Shown here one piece after another: positions 23,270 through 30,875 of a DNA stretch of 34,738 bases (within the stretch, counting starts at the first letter, position 1; every line of letters begins with the position of its first letter). The position numbers were made by a program, and so were the translations under genes. Below the pieces are notes generated by a model, which ran no database searches, was not told the origin of the DNA, and was given only the letters and a program-made list of their open reading frames with translations. The stretch is from Anaerolineae bacterium (lineage in GTDB: Bacteria > Chloroflexota > Anaerolineae > UBA3071). The stretch lies in assembly GCA_029907105.1 (NCBI GenBank), contig JARYMM010000037.1, positions 1 through 34,738 on the forward strand, written 5' to 3'.

Positions 23270-23585
23270 TCGCCAGCAGTTGCTTGTCCTGCTCCGTCGG
23301 CGGATAAACGAACTGCAGAAAGTCCTGCCTCTGAGGCGTGTGGCCTTGTTTGGCTCCTATGCCAGGGGCAGGCACACAGTCGCCAGCGACATTGACTTGC
23401 TGGTGGTCTACGGAGGCGAGCCGCGGGACGATGCTTATGCGCTGGTCAAACGAATACTGAACATTCGCCGCCTTGAGCCCCATGTGTACACAGAGGATGA
23501 ATATGCCCAGGTAAAAACGACTCTGGAACGGATGCTCAAGGATGGCGTCTTTTTGTACAATGGAAATGGCACCCAGGAACCCTGA
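23244..23585 (+). CDS. MNT-type minimal nucleotidyltransferase (probable antitoxin)
   Basis: This is a 113-residue protein with the complete minimal nucleotidyltransferase signature RVALFGSYARGRHTVASDIDLLVVYGG: GS at about residues 34-35, and the D-x-D pair near 47-49. MNT partners AMPylate and silence HEPN toxins in characterised systems. The GTG at 23244 is the first in-frame start that leaves room for the usual N-terminal helix. It overlaps the HEPN gene by 26 bp. An upstream ATG at 23154 would make an improbable long overlap. The gene ends 45 bases before the initiating transferase gene. Confidence 0.88.
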   Translation: MRVFYPPFSRQQLLVLLRRRINELQKVLPLRRVALFGSYARGRHTVASDIDLLVVYGGEPRDDAYALVKRILNIRRLEPHVYTEDEYAQVKTTLERMLKDGVFLYNGNGTQEP

Positions 23586-23630
23586 TCTGGCCCCATCGTT
23601 CATCAATCCAGACAATGGCACACGTCGTAG

Positions 23631-25232
23631 ATGAAAGCGCAACCTGAACAAAACGCTCAGAACAATCCGACTGAGCGCTCGTCCTCCGAAGCGTGGTCTC
23701 GTTCGCTGTTGCCCCTCATCCGCCGCCCCTTCTCCCTGTTTCGCCTTCCCCTGCGTGTTTCCGAACGCCGCCTCCTGCTGATGGCGCTCGATCTGTTGGC
23801 GGTGAACGGGGCCTTGCTCCTGGCGCTGGCCGCGCCCTCCGAACAGGGTTTCGGCGGGGCGCTGGCCACTCTGCGCCCTCTCGGGCTCTTGTTGTTGAGC
23901 CTGTTGTGGCTCGCTCTGGCCCAGGCCCTCGACGCCTACGACCTGCGCGTGGCCAGCCGTTTTTCCAGCGCGGCGCAGGCGGTGGGCAAGGCTGCGCTGG
24001 TCGCCACTCTCATCTATGCCTTCGTGGAGTTCTTCTGGGGTACGGACATGCCCCTGCGCGGCCTGGCCTTGCCCCTCTTCCCCCTGCTGGCCATCGTTCT
24101 GCTCCTGGCCGGACGGGGTCTCTACGTGCTGGCGCTGTTCCAGCCTCGCTTCTGCCGCCCTACGCTGATCATCGGCGCCGGCTGGGCCGGACAGGCCATC
24201 GCCCAGGTTCTGGCCGAACATGGCGGCAGCGTATACCAGGTGGTGGGCTTTGTGGACGACGACCCGGCGAAGCTGGGCAAGGGAGCATGGGAGCATGGGG
24301 GCCGAAGTCCTGAGCAAAGCGAAGGAACCGGAGCGGGGGAGCGGAGGGGCGGAGGAGCTGTGGAGAATTCTCCTCTACCCCCTGGCACCCCTGCCCCTCT
24401 GCTTGTACTGGGCGATCGCCACACTCTCCTGCAGCTCATCGCTGAGCACCGTGTCACCACGCTGGTTCTGGCTATCACGCATGAGATCCACGGCGAGCTG
24501 TTGCAGACGCTGATGGACGCTCTGGAGATGGGAGTGGAGATTATCCCCATGCCCGTGCTGTACGGTCAGTTGACGGGCAAAGTCCCGGTGGAGCACGTCG
24601 GCGACAACTGGTATGTGGCCATGCCCCTGGACCATCTGGGGACGAGCAGTTGGTGGCCCATCGTCAAACGGGTCATGGATGTGCTCCTGGCTTCCCTGGG
24701 CCTCCTGTTCCTGGTCTTGGCCTTGCCTGTCATTGCCGTTGCCATCGCTCTGGACTCGCCCGGCCCCATCTTCTACACCCAGGAGCGGGTGGGCAAGGGT
24801 GGCCGCGTCTTCCGGATGTACAAGTTCCGCTCCATGGTGCCTGATGCCGAGCGGGGCGAGGCGGTATGGGCGCAGGCAGATGACCCGCGTGTGACCCGCG
24901 TGGGTCGCATCCTGCGCAAGACCCACATGGACGAATTCCCCCAGTTCCTGAACATCCTCAAGGGCGACATGAGCGCCGTCGGTCCCCGTCCGGAGCGGCC
25001 GGAGTTGGTGGAGAAACTGGCCGCCGAGATCCCCTTCTATCGGGTGCGCCACGCCGTCCGGCCCGGCATGGCCGGCTGGGGCCTGGTCAAAGAGGGCTAC
25101 GGTGCTTCGCGGGAGGAATCACTGCTTAAGCTGCAATGCGATCTCTATTACATCAAACATCAATCCCCCTGGCTTGACCTGGAGATCTTGCTCAAGACGA
25201 TCATAGATGCCGTATCTCTGCGGGGCCGATAG
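23631..25232 (+). CDS. Large initiating glycosylphosphotransferase (WbaP-like) with a repeat insertion
   Basis: This 533-residue membrane enzyme would transfer a hexose-1-phosphate to the polyprenyl carrier. Four N-terminal helices lie at ~45-165. A soluble nucleotide-binding-like domain begins LIIGAGWAGQAIAQVLAEHG near 180 and contains VGFVDDDPAKLGK. A further helix (~343-367) precedes the catalytic core: YKFRSMVPDAERGE near 400, and THMDEFPQFLNILKGDMSAVGPRPERPE near 430-460, with the D-E pair. VRHAVRPGMAGWGLVKEGYGAS completes the family pattern. Residues ~217-256 are a repeat-encoded insert between LGK and LVLGDRHTLL, where relatives have only a short turn. It is the second initiating transferase in the locus. 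Confidence 0.92.
   Translation: MKAQPEQNAQNNPTERSSSEAWSRSLLPLIRRPFSLFRLPLRVSERRLLLMALDLLAVNGALLLALAAPSEQGFGGALATLRPLGLLLLSLLWLALAQALDAYDLRVASRFSSAAQAVGKAALVATLIYAFVEFFWGTDMPLRGLALPLFPLLAIVLLLAGRGLYVLALFQPRFCRPTLIIGAGWAGQAIAQVLAEHGGSVYQVVGFVDDDPAKLGKGAWEHGGRSPEQSEGTGAGERRGGGAVENSPLPPGTPAPLLVLGDRHTLLQLIAEHRVTTLVLAITHEIHGELLQTLMDALEMGVEIIPMPVLYGQLTGKVPVEHVGDNWYVAMPLDHLGTSSWWPIVKRVMDVLLASLGLLFLVLALPVIAVAIALDSPGPIFYTQERVGKGGRVFRMYKFRSMVPDAERGEAVWAQADDPRVTRVGRILRKTHMDEFPQFLNILKGDMSAVGPRPERPELVEKLAAEIPFYRVRHAVRPGMAGWGLVKEGYGASREESLLKLQCDLYYIKHQSPWLDLEILLKTIIDAVSLRGR
24280..24400 (+). repeat. Mosaic dispersed repeat in frame in the initiating transferase gene
   Basis: It starts with two GGGAGCATG units, then CCGAAGTCCTGAGCAAAGCGAAGGAACCGG (same type as 10195-10217 and 15462-15487). 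GGAGCGGGGGAGCGGAGGGG follows, then a pyrimidine-rich CCTCTACCCCCTGGCACCCCTGCCCC. The purine and pyrimidine halves are roughly complementary, giving a long imperfect foldback. It adds about 40 residues without breaking the frame. Confidence 0.85.
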
Positions 25233-25345
25233 GAGCAAGGGAGCAGGGGAGCTGGGGAGACGGGGAGAGGGGGAGACCAGGAGACAAGGAGAAGGTCAAC
25301 TTTACTCCTTGTCTCCCTGTCCCCTTGTCGCCTTGTCTCAGATTG
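25233..25345. repeat. Intergenic purine/pyrimidine foldback repeat
   Basis: GGAGCAAGGGAGCAGGGGAGC and GGGGAGACGGGGAGAGG units are followed by a perfect 12-bp inverted repeat: GGAGACAAGGAG at 25280-25291 with CTCCTTGTCTCC at 25305-25316. Two more CCTTGTC units come after. The same units are found inside the aminotransferase gene at 19875-19950. Confidence 0.85.
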
Positions 25346-25358
25346 GTTGGGAAGAGGT

Positions 25359-25376
25359 AACCCTGAAAGGGTTTTT
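25359..25376 (+). terminator. Short rho-independent terminator-like hairpin
   Basis: AACCCT-GAA-AGGGTT forms a 6-bp stem (25359-25364 with 25368-25373) whose end merges into five T residues (25372-25376). It lies between the initiating transferase and the UPF0104 gene. The stem is short, so termination may be partial. Confidence 0.45.
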
Positions 25377-25391
25377 GTTGTGGAGAAGGTG

Positions 25392-26378
25392 ATGAGCCTG
25401 GTGGGCGGCGGGCGCAGAGACTGGCGTTTCTGGGCGGGTATCGTTCTCAGCCTGATCACCCTGAGCTGGCTGGCCTACAGCACCGACTGGGCGGCCGTCG
25501 GCGCGGCGCTGCGGGACATGGACTACCGCTGGGTGCTTCTGGCCACCCTGCTCAACCTGATCAGCGTGCCCCTGCGCACGGTGCGTTGGCGATTGATGTT
25601 TCCCCCTGACCGGCTTCCCCCCTGGCGCCGCCTGCTCAGCGCCCTGTTGATCGGACAGGCGGTGAATGTCCTGGCGCCGGCGCGGCTGGGCGACCTGCTG
25701 CGGGCCAGCCTGGTGGGCCAGGGGAGCACGGCCTACGCCCTGGGCACCCTGGTGATCGAGAAGGCTCTCGACCTCTTGCTGTTGGCGGCGCTGGTCGTGT
25801 TGCTGCTCTCGCAGGTGGCCCTGCCGGTCTGGTGGCGGGGTTCCGGGCAGGCCCTGGTGGTCACCGCCGTGGCCGCCCTGCTCATCGTGGCGGCCATGGC
25901 CCTGGCGCGCCGGCCGATGCTGCGTCTCCTGGCAACGCTGGAGGCCCGCTGGCCGCAGCAGTGGGCGCGGCGCATGCTTGCCGCAGCTCGTCAGATCCTG
26001 GGCAGCCTGGAGGCCCTGCGCTGGCCGGTGCTGCTGCCGGCCCTGGCCTGCTCAGCAGGGATCTGGTTCTTCTACGGCGCTGTGAACGACGTGCTGCTGC
26101 GAGCCATTGGCGAGCCGCCCTCTGTGTTGGCGGCGCTCTTCGTGCTGGCCGTGCTGCAGCTTGGCGTGGCCGTGCCCTCATCGCCGGGACGCATCGGGGT
26201 GTATCACTACCTGTGCATCCAGGCGCTGTTGGTCTTTGGCATCGGCGAGGCCCCGGCGCTTTCCTATGCCATTGCTCTACATCTCATCTCGGTCGTGTTG
26301 CCCATGGCCCTGGGCGCCGTTCTGGCCTGGCAACTGGGCGTGCCGCTGGTTGCGCACCCCGCGGCCACGGAGTCGTGA
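25392..26378 (+). CDS. UPF0104/lysylphosphatidylglycerol-synthase-TM family membrane protein
   Basis: This 328-residue integral membrane protein has about seven to eight helices. The segment LLSALLIGQAVNVLAPARLGDLLRASLVGQ near residues 78-107 is the conserved core of the family, which includes the transmembrane part of MprF and the archaeal AglD neighbourhood. VPSSPGRIGVYHYLCIQALLVFGIGEAPALSYA near 258-290 is the second conserved block. The biochemical role of stand-alone members is not firmly known; many sit in glycan or lipid-linked sugar loci, as here. ATG 25392 has GGAGAAGGTG directly upstream. The GT2 gene starts one base after its stop, so the two are co-translated. Confidence 0.85.
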   Translation: MSLVGGGRRDWRFWAGIVLSLITLSWLAYSTDWAAVGAALRDMDYRWVLLATLLNLISVPLRTVRWRLMFPPDRLPPWRRLLSALLIGQAVNVLAPARLGDLLRASLVGQGSTAYALGTLVIEKALDLLLLAALVVLLLSQVALPVWWRGSGQALVVTAVAALLIVAAMALARRPMLRLLATLEARWPQQWARRMLAAARQILGSLEALRWPVLLPALACSAGIWFFYGAVNDVLLRAIGEPPSVLAALFVLAVLQLGVAVPSSPGRIGVYHYLCIQALLVFGIGEAPALSYAIALHLISVVLPMALGAVLAWQLGVPLVAHPAATES

Positions 26379-26379
26379 C

Positions 26380-27507
26380 ATGCTTGTGCTGCTTCAGGTG
26401 ACCTTCTGGCTGGCTGTGGCCGTGATCGCCTACACGTTTCTGGGCTACCCGCTGTTGATCGGGCTGCTGGCCAGGATCAGGCCGCATCCCGTGCGCCAGG
26501 CGGAGATCACGCCGCCGCTGACGCTGCTCATCCCGGCCTACAACGAGGCCGCCGTCATCGCCCGCAAGCTGGAGAACAGCCTGGGCCTGGACTACCCGGC
26601 CCATCTGCTGGAGGTCGTCGTCGTCGCCGACGGCTCCAGCGATGAAACCGTGGACATTGTGTCGTCATATGCCCCACGCGGCGTCTGCCTGTACCATCAG
26701 CCGGAGCGGCGAGGCAAAGCGGCGGCCATCAACCGCGTCATGCCCCTGTTGAGCGGCGAGATCGTCGTCTTCACCGATGCCAACACGCTGATCGAGCGGC
26801 AGGCGCTGCGCAGGCTGGTGCGCAATTTCGCCGATCCGACGGTGGGTGGCGTCAACGGCGAGAAGCGTGTCCTGAATGGGGGCGAGGGCCTCTACTGGCG
26901 TTACGAGTCCTTTCTCAAGCGCTGCGACAGCGCGGTCACGTCGGTGATGGGCGCTGCGGGGGAGTTTTTCGCCATCCGGCGAGAGCTGTTCCAGCCGCCG
27001 GAGGAGGATTCGATCATCGAAGACTTCGTGACCTCGCTGCGGCTGGTGGCGGCAGGCTGGCGGGTGGTGTACGAGGCGGAAGCGGTGGCCCGGGAGGAGG
27101 CCTCGCCCTCGCTGGCCGGGGACTGGCGGCGGCGCACGCGTATCGCCGCCGGCGGATTCCAGGCTATCGGGCGCTTGCGCTGCCTGCTCAGCCCGGCCCA
27201 TGGCCTGGTGGCCTGGCAGTACGTATCGCACCGTGTCCTGCGCTGGGCGGTCACACCTTTTCTGCTGGCAGTGGTCTATGCTCTCAATCCGTTCCTGCTG
27301 GGTTTGCCCTTTTACCGCCTCCTCTTCGGGGCTCAGACAGCCTTTTACGCCTCGGCATTGCTGGGATACATCCTGACCCGGCTGGGCAGGCGAGGCGGGC
27401 CGTTGCAGGCCGCGTTCTACTTCTGTTTCGCCAACGCCGCCGCCTGGGCCGGCTTCTGGCGCTATATCACCGGCAGGCAGCCGGTGACCTGGGAGAAGGC
27501 CCGTTGA
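26380..27507 (+). CDS. Membrane-anchored family 2 glycosyltransferase
   Basis: This is a 375-residue GT-A enzyme. An N-terminal helix (residues ~3-30) is followed by the catalytic domain. LLIPAYNEAAVIARKLENSL binds the nucleotide. VVVADGSSDETVDIV provides the first aspartates, and VFTDANTLIERQALRRLV the DxD-like D-A-N. GAAGEFFAIRRELF and EDSIIEDFVTSLRLVAAGWRV contain the acceptor-side ED. RRRTRIAAGGFQ replaces the QxxRW motif of processive enzymes, so processivity is uncertain. At least two C-terminal helices (~290-360) anchor the protein. The FAD reductase gene begins around its stop. It is the only GT2 in a locus otherwise built from GT4 enzymes. Confidence 0.9.
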   Translation: MLVLLQVTFWLAVAVIAYTFLGYPLLIGLLARIRPHPVRQAEITPPLTLLIPAYNEAAVIARKLENSLGLDYPAHLLEVVVVADGSSDETVDIVSSYAPRGVCLYHQPERRGKAAAINRVMPLLSGEIVVFTDANTLIERQALRRLVRNFADPTVGGVNGEKRVLNGGEGLYWRYESFLKRCDSAVTSVMGAAGEFFAIRRELFQPPEEDSIIEDFVTSLRLVAAGWRVVYEAEAVAREEASPSLAGDWRRRTRIAAGGFQAIGRLRCLLSPAHGLVAWQYVSHRVLRWAVTPFLLAVVYALNPFLLGLPFYRLLFGAQTAFYASALLGYILTRLGRRGGPLQAAFYFCFANAAAWAGFWRYITGRQPVTWEKAR

Positions 27508-27512
27508 CGGTT

Positions 27513-28703
27513 ATGCCTTTCGTGCTTTCGCCTTCCAACCATTTCCCATTTCCCGGCCAGGTGGCTGTCATCGGCGCCTCCTCGGCCGGCCTGTTCGCCG
27601 CCGCCCTGCTGGCCCAGGAGGGTCTCTCCGTGCGGGTCTACGAGGCCAGCCCGGACCTTGACCCCTTGCCCAGAACGCTTATCGTCACCAGCCGGCTTCC
27701 TGAAGTGCTGGGTTTCCTGCCGGCGGAGGCAGTGCTCAACCAGGTGCAGCACATCGAGTTGTTCTCGTCCGGTGCTTCTGTCCGCCTGAGCTTGCGGAAA
27801 CCCGACCTGATCGTCGAGCGGGAACGGGTGATCCGCCTGCTGGCCGAGCGGGCGCGGCAGGCCGGTGCGGAGATCGTGTGCGGCCAGCGTTTTATCGGCT
27901 TCGACGCCTTGCCTGCTGATGCTCCCCGCAGCCCTCTGCGGCTGCGCTTTGTGGACGGTGCAGGCGACCACCCCCGCCAGGAGCAGGCCGACGTGGTGAT
28001 CGGGGCCGATGGGGTGCACAGCCAGGTGGCTCAGGCCGTCCGTGTGCAACCCTCCTCCGTCGCTCTCCTGCAGGCGCAGGTGGTCCTGCCGCCTGGCGCA
28101 GACCCCCATACCGTGCGGGTGTGGTTTATGCCCGGCGATACTCGCTTCTTCTACTGGCTGATCCCGCAATCCGGGCAGCGGGCGGTGGTGGGGCTGATCG
28201 CCGACGATGTGGCGCAGGCCCGGGACAGGCTGGCGCGTTTCCTCAACGCCCATGGCCTCGAACCTCTGCAGGTCCAGGCCGGGGCGGTGGCCGTGCGCCG
28301 CTTTTCGTCCCGGCCGTGGGCCACGGTCGGCGGCCGCCGCGTGTACCTGGTGGGCGATGCCGCCGGGCAGGTGAAAATGACCACCGTGGGCGGCCTGGTG
28401 ACGGGATTGCGCGGGGCCAGGGTGGCCGCGGCGGCCGTTCTGGGGCATAGCGGCTGGCGGTCGGAACAGCGGGAGCTGCAGCGCGAACTGGATCTGCACC
28501 TCCTGTTGCGCCTCATTCTGGATCGTTTTCGTGACGCCGACTACGACCAGTTGCTGGGCTTGCTCAACCGGAGGACGCAGGATGTGTTGGCCACGCGCAG
28601 TCGAGATGAGCTGGCCAGGGCGTTCTGGAGCCTGCCCTTCGCCCAGCCGCACTTGCTGTTGTTGGCGGCCCGCGTCCTTCTCCGGCAGTTGCGCCCTGGC
28701 TGA
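27513..28703 (+). CDS. FAD-dependent oxidoreductase, geranylgeranyl-reductase type
   Basis: This is a 396-residue flavoprotein. The dinucleotide-binding loop QVAVIGASSAGLFAAALL at about residues 16-33 is GxSxxG rather than the standard GxGxxG. ADVVIGADGVHSQVA near 160-174 is the DG motif. VYLVGDAAGQVKMTTVGGLVTGLRGARVAA near 277-306 closely follows the GDAAG..KxxTGGG pattern of geranylgeranyl reductases and FixC-like proteins. Those enzymes saturate isoprenoid or quinone chains, so reduction of a polyprenyl carrier is an attractive but unproven role here. ATG 27513 is preferred over a TTG at 27504, which overlaps the GT2 stop. Aromatic-hydroxylase relatives cannot be excluded. Confidence 0.78.
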   Translation: MPFVLSPSNHFPFPGQVAVIGASSAGLFAAALLAQEGLSVRVYEASPDLDPLPRTLIVTSRLPEVLGFLPAEAVLNQVQHIELFSSGASVRLSLRKPDLIVERERVIRLLAERARQAGAEIVCGQRFIGFDALPADAPRSPLRLRFVDGAGDHPRQEQADVVIGADGVHSQVAQAVRVQPSSVALLQAQVVLPPGADPHTVRVWFMPGDTRFFYWLIPQSGQRAVVGLIADDVAQARDRLARFLNAHGLEPLQVQAGAVAVRRFSSRPWATVGGRRVYLVGDAAGQVKMTTVGGLVTGLRGARVAAAAVLGHSGWRSEQRELQRELDLHLLLRLILDRFRDADYDQLLGLLNRRTQDVLATRSRDELARAFWSLPFAQPHLLLLAARVLLRQLRPG

Positions 28704-28709
28704 CCCGGT

Positions 28710-28738
28710 TTGGATGATTGAGGCCGCTGTGCTATACT
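28710..28738 (+). promoter_or_regulatory. Predicted sigma70-type promoter for the DUF433/PIN-like module
   Basis: TTGGAT (28710-28715) and TATACT (28733-28738) are spaced by 17 bp, immediately downstream of the FAD reductase stop. A leader of about 120 bases follows before the ATG at 28862. I see no gene in that leader and no clear hairpin. Confidence 0.6.
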
Positions 28739-28861
28739 TGATCTGGCCGGGCGTTCGTGGCGCAATGGTGCATTTGCCAACACGCGGCCCTGAGGGTGCC
28801 AGGTTGTTTGGAATCGTGTGTGTCGTAGGCATCAGGACGGTTGTTGAGAAGGGAGGCATCC

Positions 28862-29176
28862 ATGTCAGTTGTTGAAACGCGATACGAATACGTTATCCTG
28901 GACACGGAGAATGTCCCATTCATCGCCGGGACGAACATGAAGGTAATCGAACTTGTCCTGGAAAAGATGGCCTACGGTTGGAGTCCGGAGGAGTTGCATT
29001 TTCAACATCCTTACTTGACACTGGGTCAAATCTACTCAGCCCTGGCTTACTACTGGGATCATCAAGAAGAACTTGACCAGGACATCGAGCGACGGCTGCG
29101 ATTCGTTGATCGGGTTCAGCGAGCGATGGGATCCTCACCCCTTACGGCACGGTTGAAAGCCAAAGGATTGATCTGA
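28862..29176 (+). CDS. DUF433-family protein (probable antitoxin)
   Basis: This is a 104-residue protein. IAGTNMKVIELVLEKMAYGWSPEELHFQHPYLTLGQIYSALAYYWDH, roughly residues 21-67, is the DUF433 winged-helix-like domain (V..I...L..G.S.EEL...P.LT...I..AL.YY). Such proteins are antitoxins in VapBC45-like pairs and usually bind their own promoter. A strong GGGAGG lies six bases before the ATG. The stop shares its final A with the ATG of the toxin gene (TGATG), so the two are translationally coupled. Upstream frame extension to 28841 is possible but lacks a ribosome-binding site. Confidence 0.85.
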   Translation: MSVVETRYEYVILDTENVPFIAGTNMKVIELVLEKMAYGWSPEELHFQHPYLTLGQIYSALAYYWDHQEELDQDIERRLRFVDRVQRAMGSSPLTARLKAKGLI

Positions 29177-29523
29177 TGGCGCTCGCGCTCTACATGGACC
29201 AACATGTGCCACGGGCTATTACTATCGGTCTTCGTTTGCGTGGCGTAGATGTGATCACCGCCTACGAAGACGGCGCCAGCCACTTGGATGATTCGGAACT
29301 GCTGGACCGGGCTAGTGAATTGGGGCGCGTGCTTTTCACACAAGATGACGACCTTCTTTCCGAGGCTGTCAGGCGACAAAAGGAAGGGATTCCCTTTCGT
29401 GGAGTGATCTACGCTCACCAGCTTCGTGTTTCTATCGGGGCTTGCGTTCATGATTTGGAGGTCATCGCCAAGGCTGGAGAGCCCGAGGACCTGTTTGATC
29501 GGGTGGAGTTTTTGCCATTTTGA
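29176..29523 (+). CDS. DUF5615 PIN-like protein (probable toxin)
   Basis: This is a 115-residue PIN-like domain protein. The acidic residues expected of this fold appear in order: LYMDQHVPRAI (D8), AYEDGASHLDDSELLDRA with DD near 38-39, and VLFTQDDDLL with the D triad near 56-58. The family is predicted to cleave RNA and partners DUF433 proteins. The length of ~115 is normal. The last codon and stop overlap the TTG start proposed for the third Wzy gene, so the polymerase appears to be translated behind the toxin. Confidence 0.85.
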   Translation: MALALYMDQHVPRAITIGLRLRGVDVITAYEDGASHLDDSELLDRASELGRVLFTQDDDLLSEAVRRQKEGIPFRGVIYAHQLRVSIGACVHDLEVIAKAGEPEDLFDRVEFLPF

Positions 29524-30875
29524 GGGTAAATAGACATTTGCCCGAAGAGACACCTGCTCCTTGTTCCCGCTGGAGATGGCTGGCCGCCGAGTGGGTCCTG
29601 CTGGCCCTGGCGGCGCCGTTTCTCCTGTTTCCCACTCTCAAACCTCTGCTCACGCTGCTTGCCCTGGGACTGTTGGGGCTCTTCTGGTTGGTGGCGCTGT
29701 GGCGGCGGTGCCCCTGGCCGTGCACCCCGTTCAACGGCGCTGTGTTCCTGGTCGCCCTCATGGTAGCCGTGGGCACGCTGGTCACCCAGTCGCCTGACCT
29801 GTCCCTGCCCAAGGCCACGGGGCTCATCCTGGGCCTGGCCGTGTTCCGGGCGGTGGCGCAGATGGGCGGGAGGGAGCGATTGAAGTGGGCCCTGGCCGGC
29901 CTGCTTCTGGCGGCGCTGGGCGTCTGGGTCCTGGGGTTGCTGGACCTGCGCTGGCCGGATAAGATCTCCGGAATGCAGGCGTTGCTGAACCACGTGCCCC
30001 GGCATGTCACCAGCCTGCCGGATACGCCGGAGGGGGGAGTGAGCCCGAACCAACTGGCGGGGGTGCTGGCCATGCTCCTGCCCATACCCCTGGCGGCAGT
30101 GGTAGCCAACGGCTGGCCCCGGCGCAGCTTTTCGGCGATGCTCCTGGGGTTGGGCGGCGTGGTGATCTGGGGCGGCACGCTCTTCTTGACCCAATCGCGC
30201 GGCGGCTGGGTCGGCGGGCTGGCCGGCGTGCTGGTGTTCTTCACCCTGTGGGGGGCGAGCGGTCAACGGAGATGGCAGCGCGCCGTGGGCCTGGCCCTGC
30301 CCGCCCTGGCCCTGCTCGTGGTCATAGTGGCGTTGCTGGCCCTGGGTTCGGAACGCATCGGCCAGGTGCTCTACGGCGCGACGGAAGGAGCGGTGGAGAC
30401 CACAGTGGGCAGCATCTCCTTTCAGGGGCGGATGGAGATCTGGTCGCGGGCGCTGCGCACCATCCGCCATTTCCCGCTCACCGGCTGCGGTCTGGGCACC
30501 TTCCGACGGGCAGTGCATCTCCTCTACCCGCTGGTCCTGGTCAGCCCCGACTGGGATATTGCCCACGCTCACAACGTCTTCCTGCAGGTGGCCCTCGACC
30601 TGGGGTTGCCGGGGTTAGTGGGCTACCTGGCCACCCTGGCGGTCGCCGGATGGGCAGGCTGGCGGAGAGCCAAAGCGGGCGGTGCCGATCGCTGGCTGGC
30701 TCTGGGGGTGCTGGCCGGGTTAGTGGGATACCACGTCTACGGCATCGCCGACACGGTGGCTCTGGGATCCAAGCCCTCGTTTCTCTTCTGGTGGTTGCTG
30801 GGGCTCCTGGCGGCGATGAACGCTGGCCTCACATACAGGAGCGAGGCTGCTTCGTCCACGGCAGGGGAGCGATGA
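29520..30875 (+). CDS. O-antigen polymerase/ligase-like membrane protein (third Wzy/WaaL homologue)
   Basis: This is a 451-residue multi-spanning protein with about ten to eleven helices. The family loop is complete: FPLTGCGLGTFRRAVHLLYPLVLV...IAHAHNVFLQVALDLGLPGLVGYLATL near residues 318-378. TQSRGGWVGGLAGVLVFF near 222 is the arginine-bearing motif before it. Only TTG codons are available as starts. TTG 29520 overlaps the PIN-toxin stop and has GGTGGAG ten bases upstream, and TTG 29538 is the alternative. No ATG or GTG precedes the first helix, so the original 5' end may have been lost when the toxin-antitoxin genes arrived. Its stop overlaps the ThiS-like gene (ATGA). Confidence 0.83.
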   Translation: MRVNRHLPEETPAPCSRWRWLAAEWVLLALAAPFLLFPTLKPLLTLLALGLLGLFWLVALWRRCPWPCTPFNGAVFLVALMVAVGTLVTQSPDLSLPKATGLILGLAVFRAVAQMGGRERLKWALAGLLLAALGVWVLGLLDLRWPDKISGMQALLNHVPRHVTSLPDTPEGGVSPNQLAGVLAMLLPIPLAAVVANGWPRRSFSAMLLGLGGVVIWGGTLFLTQSRGGWVGGLAGVLVFFTLWGASGQRRWQRAVGLALPALALLVVIVALLALGSERIGQVLYGATEGAVETTVGSISFQGRMEIWSRALRTIRHFPLTGCGLGTFRRAVHLLYPLVLVSPDWDIAHAHNVFLQVALDLGLPGLVGYLATLAVAGWAGWRRAKAGGADRWLALGVLAGLVGYHVYGIADTVALGSKPSFLFWWLLGLLAAMNAGLTYRSEAASSTAGER

